Shown: positions 1-6,112 of the stretch, piece by piece
Position numbering within the stretch: the stretch's first letter is position 1
How the letters are laid out: each line of letters opens with the position of its first letter
Source of the DNA: Bacteroidota bacterium
GTDB lineage: Bacteria; Bacteroidota; Bacteroidia; Bacteroidales; Prolixibacteraceae
Assembly: GCA_023488865.1 (NCBI GenBank)
Contig: JAMDDG010000427.1
Span: forward strand, 13,002 to 19,113
Length of the DNA: 6,112 nt
Direction: 5' to 3'
Translations under genes and position numbers: made by a program
The notes under the pieces: generated by a model
What the model saw: only the letters and a program-made list of their open reading frames with translations
The model's database searches: none
What the model was told of the DNA's origin: nothing

Positions 1-183
1 TTCTTTCCATCACCCCAAATCTATACATTTTTCACTTTTTTTAACATCTTTTTTACATTGAAAATAAAAATTAGAAAGATGTATTTTGTTGCGATCGTCG
101 TTTCAACCAAGAAATATTCCAATTGCGAAGAAAGTATTTGTAAATTTACCGGTTCGGAAAATCGAACAACCTCAAAGTTTTCT

Positions 184-2976
184 ATGACTGAAAGTCTTAA
201 AAATCAATATATTGAAATTAAGGGGGCGAAAGTCCACAACCTTAAAAATATCGACTTAAAAATTCCCAGGAACAAATTGGTTGTGATAACCGGTCTTTCA
301 GGTTCCGGAAAATCGTCTTTGGCTTTTGATACTTTGTTTGCAGAAGGACAGCGGCGCTACGTCGAATCCCTCTCCTCGTATGCCCGCCAGTTCCTGGGGC
401 GGATGGACAAGCCTGAAGTTGATTATATCAAGGGAATTCCGCCTGCTATTGCTATTGAGCAGAAAGTCAACACCCGCAACCCGAGATCCACCGTTGGTAC
501 TTCTACCGAGATTTACGATTACATCAAATTGCTTTATGCAAGAATTGGTAAAACTTATTCCCCTGTTTCCGGCAGCATCGTTCAAAGACATGAGGTTGTG
601 GATGTAGTCAATTATTTAACCGCATTCCCGGTAGGGACTAAAATAACCATTGTGGCCCCCATGCTTCCTGGTAAGAAAAGAACTTTTCAAAAGGAGGCGG
701 AATTGTTGTTGCAACAAGGGTTTACAAGACTTGAATTAGACGGGGAAATTGTGAAAATCAGCGATCTGGGGGAATATAAAAAGACACCTTCGGAGGTCAA
801 TGTATTAATTGACCGGATTCCGGTAGCTGAGGATGAAGATTTCCCTTCCCGGCTGGCGGATTCCATTCAAACTGCCTTTTTTGAAGGAAAAGGCGAGTGC
901 CTGACCCGGGTTGAACTAAGTGATCGAACGGAGACAAATAAATTTTCCAATCGTTTTGAAGCGGATGGCATCACTTTCGAAGAACCAACCCTTCATCTCT
1001 TCAGTTTTAACAATCCGATCGGCGCTTGTCCGGTTTGTGAGGGATACGGAAAAACCATCGGCATCGATGAGGACCTGGTAGTCCCCAATAAATCACTCTC
1101 CGTATTCAGCGATGCGATTGTATGCTGGAAAGGGGAAAAAATGGGCGAATGGAAAGAGCAATTAGTGAAAAATGCAGCCAAATTCGGCTTCCCAATCCAC
1201 AAACCTTATTACCAGCTGACTACCGAACAAAAGAGATTACTTTGGACAGGGAACCCCTATTTTGAAGGATTAAATGATTTTTTCAGGCAATTGGAAGAGC
1301 AAACCTACAAAATCCAATACCGGGTCATGTTGTCGCGTTACAGGGGCAAGACTACCTGTCCGGAGTGCGGGGGCACCCGTTTAAAAAAGGAGGCATCCTA
1401 TGTCAAAGTTGGCCAAAAATCAGTTACTGAGCTGGTTAATCTTCCGGTTACGGAATTGCAGCTCTTTTTTAAAAAACTGAAATTATCTGATACAGAACAG
1501 GTTATTGCAGAGAGACTGCTGATCGAGATCAACAACCGAATTGAGTTTTTGTGTGATGTCGGACTCGGGTACCTCACCCTGAACCGGCTCTCTTCCACTT
1601 TATCAGGAGGTGAATCCCAGCGCATTAACTTAGCCACCTCATTGGGAAGCAGCTTGGTTGGATCGATGTATATCCTCGATGAACCTTCCATCGGGTTGCA
1701 TCCCAGGGATACCGGCCGATTGATTAAGGTACTGCGAAAATTGCAACAGCTTGGGAATAGTGTCATTGTTGTCGAGCACGATGAGGAGATCATGCGCGCA
1801 GCTGATTATCTGATCGATATCGGCCCGTTGGCCGGACAGCACGGCGGTGAGGTTGTTTTCGAGGGTACACACGAAGAGCTCATTCTAAACCCGGTCAGCC
1901 AGACTGCCAAATATCTGACCGGGGCTGAGAAAATCCCGCTTCCCGAACGGCGACGGAAATGGAACGATTATATTGAAATCACAGGCGCCAGGGAGAATAA
2001 CCTGAAAGGGTTTGATGTTAAATTTCCCCTTAACACCCTGACCGTTATCACCGGTGTGAGTGGATCAGGCAAATCATCGTTAGTCAAACGCATTCTTTAC
2101 CCGGCCCTGATGAAATATTATGGCGGTTATGGCGAGAAAACGGGCGATCATTCCGAACTTTCCGGCGATCTTGGCAGAATCACCGCGGTTGAGTTTGTTG
2201 ACCAGAACCCTATCGGGAAATCATCCCGGTCGAACCCGGTCACTTACCTCAAAGTTTACGATGAAATAAGAAAATTGTATGCTGACCAGCCTGCTGCAAA
2301 AATCAATGGATTTACCCCCTCTCATTTTTCTTTTAACATCGACGGGGGAAGGTGTGAAACCTGCCAGGGTGAAGGAGAGATCAAAGTAGAAATGCAGTTC
2401 ATGGCGGATATTCTCCTGACCTGTGAGAGTTGCGGTGGCAAGCGTTTCAAACCGGATGTGCTTGATGTGAACTACCGGAATAAAAATATTTATGAACTTC
2501 TTGAGATGACCGTGGATGAAGCCATCGATTTTTTCAATGAAAAACCTACCGGGAAGAAGATTGCCAAAAAGTTGCAGCCATTGCAGGATGTAGGCCTGGG
2601 ATATGTCCACCTCGGACAATCCTCCAGTACACTCTCCGGAGGAGAAAGCCAACGGGTCAAGTTAGCCTCTTTTCTGGCTAAAGAGAAAGAGGGGGCAACC
2701 CTTTTCATCTTTGACGAACCTACCACCGGACTTCATTTTCACGACATCCGAAAGCTGCTTGATTCGATGAATGCCCTGATTTCCAGAGGCCATTCGATTC
2801 TGGTCATAGAACACAACCCCGAAGTGATCAAAGTCGCCGATTGGGTGATCGATCTCGGTCCGGAAGGTGGGGAAAAAGGCGGATACAAGCTGTTCGAAGG
2901 AACCCCCGATGGCCTGGCAGAATGTACAGCTTCATTTACAGGATCTTTTCTCAAAAGCCACCATTTTATCGGATAA
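184..2976 (+). CDS. uvrA: UvrA, excinuclease ABC subunit A (nucleotide excision repair ATPase)
   Basis: UvrA is the cytoplasmic DNA-damage sensor of nucleotide excision repair; as a dimer it loads UvrB onto lesions. The 930-residue product (E. coli: 940) has the full duplicated ABC-ATPase layout. NBD1 has Walker A GLSGSGKSS at 37-45, signature LSGGE at 473-477, Walker B ending LDE at 498-500 and the switch His at 532. NBD2 has Walker A GVSGSGKSS at 624-632, signature LSGGE at 817-821, Walker B ending DE at 844-845 and His 877. The UvrB-interaction region should lie around 130-245. The C-terminal zinc module is complete (Cys 724, 727, 747, 750). The first module keeps only CPVC (282/285); its upstream CxxC is absent. 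A further CPEC lies at 392/395. I chose the ATG at 184 because homology to UvrA begins a few residues after it. The frame is open further upstream (TTG 58, ATG 79), but those codons do not resemble UvrA. No interruption is seen. It appears monocistronic, since the next gene has its own promoter. Confidence 0.97.
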   Translation: MTESLKNQYIEIKGAKVHNLKNIDLKIPRNKLVVITGLSGSGKSSLAFDTLFAEGQRRYVESLSSYARQFLGRMDKPEVDYIKGIPPAIAIEQKVNTRNPRSTVGTSTEIYDYIKLLYARIGKTYSPVSGSIVQRHEVVDVVNYLTAFPVGTKITIVAPMLPGKKRTFQKEAELLLQQGFTRLELDGEIVKISDLGEYKKTPSEVNVLIDRIPVAEDEDFPSRLADSIQTAFFEGKGECLTRVELSDRTETNKFSNRFEADGITFEEPTLHLFSFNNPIGACPVCEGYGKTIGIDEDLVVPNKSLSVFSDAIVCWKGEKMGEWKEQLVKNAAKFGFPIHKPYYQLTTEQKRLLWTGNPYFEGLNDFFRQLEEQTYKIQYRVMLSRYRGKTTCPECGGTRLKKEASYVKVGQKSVTELVNLPVTELQLFFKKLKLSDTEQVIAERLLIEINNRIEFLCDVGLGYLTLNRLSSTLSGGESQRINLATSLGSSLVGSMYILDEPSIGLHPRDTGRLIKVLRKLQQLGNSVIVVEHDEEIMRAADYLIDIGPLAGQHGGEVVFEGTHEELILNPVSQTAKYLTGAEKIPLPERRRKWNDYIEITGARENNLKGFDVKFPLNTLTVITGVSGSGKSSLVKRILYPALMKYYGGYGEKTGDHSELSGDLGRITAVEFVDQNPIGKSSRSNPVTYLKVYDEIRKLYADQPAAKINGFTPSHFSFNIDGGRCETCQGEGEIKVEMQFMADILLTCESCGGKRFKPDVLDVNYRNKNIYELLEMTVDEAIDFFNEKPTGKKIAKKLQPLQDVGLGYVHLGQSSSTLSGGESQRVKLASFLAKEKEGATLFIFDEPTTGLHFHDIRKLLDSMNALISRGHSILVIEHNPEVIKVADWVIDLGPEGGEKGGYKLFEGTPDGLAECTASFTGSFLKSHHFIG

Positions 2977-3020
2977 ATTGTTCAACTCAGCATGCCCCTT
3001 TTCCCTTGGGTAAATAATTT

Positions 3021-3028
3021 TATCTTTG
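3021..3028 (+). promoter_or_regulatory. Candidate Bacteroidota -7 promoter element (TATCTTTG)
   Basis: TATCTTTG matches all fixed positions of TAnnTTTG, the -7 element used by the Bacteroidota primary sigma factor. It lies 28 bp before the ATG at 3057, in the 80-bp gap after uvrA, so transcription would start at about 3034-3037 and leave a short leader of about 20 nt. A convincing -33 TTG box at the usual spacing is not visible: the TTG at 3006-3008 is too close and the one at 2978-2980 too far. It would drive the HEAT-like gene and, by read-through, porP. The call rests on the motif and its position only. Confidence 0.5.
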
Positions 3029-3056
3029 TCTCAATTTAATTGGAAAATTGCACCCA

Positions 3057-3596
3057 ATGGAAAAATTGGACAAATTAAACCGTTTAAAATCTGCCTTCAG
3101 GTCGGGCAATCAGGAATTGATCGATCATGCATTGGAGGAGATAAAAAACGTGGGTGATGATACTTATATTGCTCCATTAATCGAGTTCATACACCAGGCA
3201 TCGTCTAAAGAGATCAAAGAAAATATTTTTCAGCTCTTTGTTGATTTAAAACATGAAAATTCTGTAGATCAGCTGATTAGTGAATTAAAAAATGAAAAGG
3301 ACCTGGATGTCCTGCAACGATTGGTGGCCTGTTGCTGGCAGAATGGATTGGATTACAGCCGGCACCTTCCCTATTTTGTTCAATTGGTTCTTGACCAGGA
3401 GTTCCAAATAGCTTTCGAGGCTTTTACCGTAATTGAAAATATGTGTGGTAAAATTGAGGGAGATGTTGAAACGATGCTAATCGAAAAAATTGGGAAGAGT
3501 ATTCCTACCGCGGAAGACCGAAAGCAATATTTGTTGAAGGGATTGCTCGATATTATCCCACATATTCCTCCGGACAAGGACCCTGTGGACTTTTAA
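3057..3596 (+). CDS. Small HEAT-like alpha-helical repeat protein, function unknown
   Basis: This 179-residue protein appears to be entirely helical. Paired amphipathic helices separated by short turns recur roughly every 30-35 residues (about 5-30, 37-63, 67-95, 103-130 and 136-168), as expected for a HEAT or ARM-like solenoid of about four to five repeats. The repeats are too degenerate by eye to define a consensus. It ends in a short Pro/Asp-rich tail (PPDKDPVDF). There is no signal peptide, membrane segment, catalytic motif or metal-binding pattern, so it is probably a soluble cytoplasmic scaffold or interaction protein. The ATG at 3057 is preferred over an in-frame TTG at 3048, being a standard start 28 bp after the candidate promoter. 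The porP/sprF-like gene starts only 11 bp after its stop, which suggests co-transcription; a role linked to that protein or to T9SS is inference from position alone. I do not recognise a named family. Confidence 0.85.
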   Translation: MEKLDKLNRLKSAFRSGNQELIDHALEEIKNVGDDTYIAPLIEFIHQASSKEIKENIFQLFVDLKHENSVDQLISELKNEKDLDVLQRLVACCWQNGLDYSRHLPYFVQLVLDQEFQIAFEAFTVIENMCGKIEGDVETMLIEKIGKSIPTAEDRKQYLLKGLLDIIPHIPPDKDPVDF

Positions 3597-3607
3597 CCGT
3601 TTTTTTT

Positions 3608-4660
3608 ATGAAGAAACAGACAACAGCCCATCTTAGTGGTTTTTCCGTAAACCATTCAAGCTCTGATAAGAAATGGTCAGTTATCCTGATTGTTCTTTGC
3701 TTTGGACTGTTTTCTTCTTTGATTTCGAGGGCACAGGACCCACAGTTCTCTCAGTTTTACTCCAATCCGTTGTATCTGAACCCTGCTTTTGCCGGCACCA
3801 GCACATACCCCAGAATTGTCGCCAATTACCGCAATCAGTGGCCCAGTTCGGGGAATACTTTCGCGACCTACGACCTCTCGTACGACAAATATATACTTGG
3901 GATGAAAGGCGCCATTGGCTTTCAGGCACTTTACGACAGGGAGGTAAACGGCAGTATCAATACGGTTCAGGGTTCTTTCGTGTATTGTTACCATACCAAA
4001 GTAAACGATCGGCTTTACTTTACTTCCGCTTTGCAAGCCGGATTTATTTTAAAGCAATTTAATACGCAAAACCTGATTTTCCCGGGCATGATCAACCAGG
4101 AGAATGGAACGGTTACCGGAGATTATGCCATACCGGTAGAAAGCGGACAGAAAATCTTCCCCGACTTTTCTTTTGGTATGGTGGGACAACAGGATAATGT
4201 CTACTTCGGCTTTGCCGTGAACCACCTGACACAACCCAACCAATCCATTGTTGAAGGGGATAAATCCGGTAATTTGCCGATGAAGTTTACTTTACATGTC
4301 GGGGCAAAAACCCATGATTATATCCGGGCTTTATTTTCCAAAGAATACTCGCTCTCTCCAAATGTCATCTATCAGCAACAAGGGGTTTTTAAACAGTTAA
4401 ACCTGGGGATGTACATGGTGACCAACTCCCTCACTTTTGGGGCCTGGTTCCGAAACAACCTTTCTGCCCGGCCCGACGCCGTTATCGCGATGGTCGGTTA
4501 TTCGACGCACTACTTTCAATTCGGGTACAGCTTTGATTATGTCCTCTCCGACCTTTCCCTTTACAGCATGGGCTCTCATGAAATATCGCTCATTTTTTAT
4601 CTTGAAAGAAATCTCAAAAGGAGAAATTTCAACAATACCATGCGGATACCAACCATGTAA
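3608..4660 (+). CDS. PorP/SprF family type IX secretion system membrane protein
   Basis: The 350-residue product is a predicted outer-membrane beta-barrel of the PorP/SprF family. Members work with the T9SS of Bacteroidota in secreting or anchoring particular surface proteins; SprF serves the adhesin SprB in Flavobacterium johnsoniae, and PorP is needed for gingipain secretion in Porphyromonas. The N-terminus has Lys 21-22, a hydrophobic stretch at about 23-39 and a likely cleavage after SRA (residue 42), directly before the family hallmark QDPQFSQFYSNPLYLNPAFAG-like segment at 43-63. The rest consists of alternating-residue beta strands rich in Tyr/Phe/Gly, and the tail has the typical EISLIFYL strand followed by a basic end. 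The n-region before the hydrophobic core is unusually long (about 20 residues), but no later start codon fits. A run of eight T lies immediately before the ATG and there is no Shine-Dalgarno sequence. It probably forms an operon with the HEAT-like gene 11 bp upstream. A CHU_C-type surface protein gene converges on it from the right. Which paralogue within the family it is cannot be decided here, so no symbol is given. Confidence 0.93.
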   Translation: MKKQTTAHLSGFSVNHSSSDKKWSVILIVLCFGLFSSLISRAQDPQFSQFYSNPLYLNPAFAGTSTYPRIVANYRNQWPSSGNTFATYDLSYDKYILGMKGAIGFQALYDREVNGSINTVQGSFVYCYHTKVNDRLYFTSALQAGFILKQFNTQNLIFPGMINQENGTVTGDYAIPVESGQKIFPDFSFGMVGQQDNVYFGFAVNHLTQPNQSIVEGDKSGNLPMKFTLHVGAKTHDYIRALFSKEYSLSPNVIYQQQGVFKQLNLGMYMVTNSLTFGAWFRNNLSARPDAVIAMVGYSTHYFQFGYSFDYVLSDLSLYSMGSHEISLIFYLERNLKRRNFNNTMRIPTM

Positions 4661-4694
4661 ATTTTGGATTTTGGAATCGGTTCCTGGTCAAAAT

Positions 4695-4790
4695 TGAGGG
4701 GGCGAGGGGGTGAAGGGGCGAAGGGGCGAAGGGGTGAAAGGGTGAAAGGGTGAAGGGGTGAAGGGGTGAAGGGGTGAAGGGGTGAAGGGG
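4695..4790. repeat. G-rich minisatellite, 12 uninterrupted units of 8 bp (consensus TGAAGGGG)
   Basis: Twelve 8-bp units run without any gap or phase slip. In order they are TGAGGGGG, CGAGGGGG, TGAAGGGG, CGAAGGGG (twice), TGAAAGGG (twice) and TGAAGGGG (five times), followed by a degenerate TAAGG. All runs of 3-5 G are on the + strand, so the array has many adjacent G-tracts separated by 3-5 nt. It fills most of the 151-bp gap between two convergent genes, starting 34 bp after the porP/sprF-like stop and ending 21 bp before the - strand gene's stop codon. Variant units lie at the left and the identical units at the right, which suggests recent unit duplication at the right end. The array also yields a spurious Pro-rich reading frame on the - strand, which I do not regard as a gene. 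Confidence 0.97.
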
Positions 4791-4811
4791 TAAGGAAAAT
4801 TTCGAAATACT

Positions 4812-6112
4812 TCAATAAACCAGCGTAACGGTGCCATTCTGAGCATGAAATTTTCCTAAAAAATCCACAAAGTTGAGTATCCAGACGTAGCTCCCGGCCG
4901 GTGCAAACAAACCGTCAGCCAAATGTCCGTCCCATCCTTTCAATTCATCTTTGCACTCGTAAATGACATCGTTCCATCTGCTGATGATTTTGAGATGGTA
5001 CCCCTTTTGATTGACCCCGTTGCAATAGGGAAGAAACACCCTGTCGATCAAATTTGGTGCGTTGGGGGTAAATGCATTGGGCGCAAATATCTTGTTTAAA
5101 GCGATCATTACCACATCCGAAATAGTATCCGTGCATCCAAATTGATTGGCCGATTCCAACAACACCCTTCTGGGACCCACAACCTCGTACAAGTGGGTTG
5201 GATCTTTCATGCGGGAGATTTTCCCGTCATTGAAATCCCACAAATAGTGGTCAGCGCCCAAAGATTGATTGGTAAAAATCGCGGCAGGATTTTCGTTGCC
5301 CAGGATTTTTTGGTTGATCGTAAAAGCAGCTGTAGGCTCGGGATAAACCGTAATAAGTCCGGGTTGATACAAAGTATCCTTGCAACCGGTCGTATTAGAA
5401 GCAGCATAAAGGGTGATGTCATTTTTCTGGTCCGGAACCGTGTAGGTATGTGATACTTTTGACCCCAACCCGGTATTACCATCCCCGTAATTCCAGGAGT
5501 AATCCACCTGATCAACCTTATCTCCGGTCAACGCATTCAATGAAACCTCATAGGGTATGCAGCCGGCGCTATCCGCCGTCTGCAGGGCAAATTTAGGGAT
5601 CCGCTGCAAAATCAGGGATTTGTTTTCACTGATGCATCCGTATTTTGAGATCACCTGCAATTGAATCTCTGCTTTGGGTTTTTCCAGCAGATCAAAGGTC
5701 ACCGGTCCTTTGGTATCACCGGGATCTTTGATCAGTTCGTTTGGCAAAAAAGAGGACAAATCCCAATGGTAGTGATCCTTATCATCAGCCGAGCCGGTAT
5801 AGAACAGGGATTGGGGACCAAGTTCAAGACAGGTGTTATCTTTGACAGAGAAATCAACGGTCGGGACCGGTGCAACATACAGGACATCCGCTTTTTTTAC
5901 CGTGTTGACACACTTTTTGTCTGTGGTAGCGGTTAGCTGAACCGTGTAGTGCCCCTCTGTTGCATAGGTATGCGAGGCATCTTTCCCGTTGTGCTCAGTA
6001 ATTCCGTCACCCCAATCCCACAGGTAATCAACCACATTCTCCGTATTGGTGGCCGAAAAATTAAATTGGAAAGGCTGGCACAACAGCGTGTCCAAGGCGG
6101 TGAAATCGAGAT
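4812..6112 (-). CDS. PKD-repeat surface protein with T9SS gliding-motility-type (CHU_C) C-terminal domain, 3' part only
   Basis: This is the C-terminal 432 residues of a larger secreted protein. The reading frame runs off the right edge with no stop, so the start and signal peptide lie outside; the TTG near 6095 sits inside a PKD domain and is not a real start. Numbering visible residues from base 6110, PKD-type domains lie at about 1-80 (WDWGDG at 31-36, SHTY at 46-49), 82-170 (degenerate, no WDxGDG motif), 174-256 (WNYGDG, then SHTY at 220-223) and 260-336 (WDFNDG at 291-296). Residues 341-432 form the CHU_C domain: it opens with IFAPNAFTPN and contains GWDG, FAPAGSYVW and the final beta strand GTVTLVY. 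This domain is the type B sorting signal that sends proteins through the type IX secretion system to the cell surface. PKD domains are Ig-like spacers common in large adhesins and in some secreted enzymes; any catalytic or adhesive N-terminal region is not visible. The gene converges on the PorP/SprF-family gene, a plausible secretion partner. Confidence 0.93.
   Translation of the reverse strand, partial: LDFTALDTLLCQPFQFNFSATNTENVVDYLWDWGDGITEHNGKDASHTYATEGHYTVQLTATTDKKCVNTVKKADVLYVAPVPTVDFSVKDNTCLELGPQSLFYTGSADDKDHYHWDLSSFLPNELIKDPGDTKGPVTFDLLEKPKAEIQLQVISKYGCISENKSLILQRIPKFALQTADSAGCIPYEVSLNALTGDKVDQVDYSWNYGDGNTGLGSKVSHTYTVPDQKNDITLYAASNTTGCKDTLYQPGLITVYPEPTAAFTINQKILGNENPAAIFTNQSLGADHYLWDFNDGKISRMKDPTHLYEVVGPRRVLLESANQFGCTDTISDVVMIALNKIFAPNAFTPNAPNLIDRVFLPYCNGVNQKGYHLKIISRWNDVIYECKDELKGWDGHLADGLFAPAGSYVWILNFVDFLGKFHAQNGTVTLVY

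Noticed and set aside
82..140. Promoter-like strings TATTTTG (82-88) and TATTTG (135-140) upstream of uvrA.
   Set aside because: Neither matches TAnnTTTG at full spacing and neither has a -33 box at the right distance.
58..183. A TTG-initiated 42-residue N-terminal extension of UvrA.
   Set aside because: The residues have no resemblance to UvrA, and the family's conserved sequence begins just after the ATG at 184, giving a length close to the family norm.
3599..3610. A run of eight T directly before the porP-like ATG, considered as a phase-variation tract.
   Set aside because: It lies outside the coding sequence, so slippage would not shift the frame, and T-rich leaders are common in this phylum.
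4661..4675. A short direct repeat, ATTTTGG twice followed by A, right after the porP-like stop.
   Set aside because: Only two copies in A/T-rich sequence; too little to call a repeat element.
4597..4815. A 72-codon - strand reading frame with a Pro/His/Phe/Thr/Ser repeat.
   Set aside because: It is the automatic translation of the stop-free strand of the 8-bp array, starts at a TTG overlapping the PKD gene's stop and runs into the porP-like gene.
4794..4856. A 10-bp perfect inverted repeat (GGAAAATTTC at 4794-4803 and its complement at 4847-4856) flanking the PKD gene's stop codon, considered as a terminator.
   Set aside because: The arms are A/T-rich and separated by a 43-nt loop, and one arm lies inside the coding sequence; chance is more likely.
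5142..5936. Open frames on the + strand opposite the PKD gene (5142-5453 and 5661-5936).
   Set aside because: They overlap a strongly supported domain-rich gene on the other strand and show no recognisable protein features.

Overview
The window looks like a chromosomal segment of a member of the Bacteroidota. Three independent signs support this. One gene encodes a PorP/SprF-type outer-membrane protein. A second encodes a PKD-repeat surface protein ending in the gliding-motility-type (CHU_C, type B) C-terminal domain of the type IX secretion system (T9SS). A perfect match to the Bacteroidota promoter element TAnnTTTG also lies in front of one gene. The start codons lack obvious purine-rich Shine-Dalgarno sequences, which fits the same phylum. 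I cannot name a genus.

Layout: bases 1-183 are A/T-rich leader sequence. Bases 184-2976 (+) encode full-length UvrA, the damage-recognition ATPase of nucleotide excision repair. After an 80-bp gap containing a likely promoter comes a probable two-gene operon on the same strand. Its first gene is a small all-helical, HEAT-like protein (3057-3596); 11 bp further on is a PorP/SprF-family T9SS outer-membrane protein (3608-4660). A 151-bp gap follows (4661-4811). It is dominated by a G-rich minisatellite of twelve uninterrupted 8-bp units (4695-4790). From the right, on the - strand, a large PKD-repeat protein runs convergently into this gap (stop at 4812). Its N-terminus lies beyond the window edge.

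How the parts may work together: uvrA is a housekeeping gene with no evident link to the rest. The PorP/SprF protein and the PKD/CHU_C protein belong to families known to cooperate. Type B C-terminal-domain cargo such as SprB of Flavobacterium depends on a SprF-like partner for secretion or surface attachment. Here the two are neighbours but convergent, so they cannot share an operon, and the G-rich array sits exactly between their 3' ends. The helical protein co-encoded with porP has no recognised function.

I found no RNA genes, CRISPR arrays, insertion sequences or phage genes. The items most worth a second look are the convergent secretion-partner/adhesin pair, the G-rich 8-bp array between them, and the uncharacterised helical protein.
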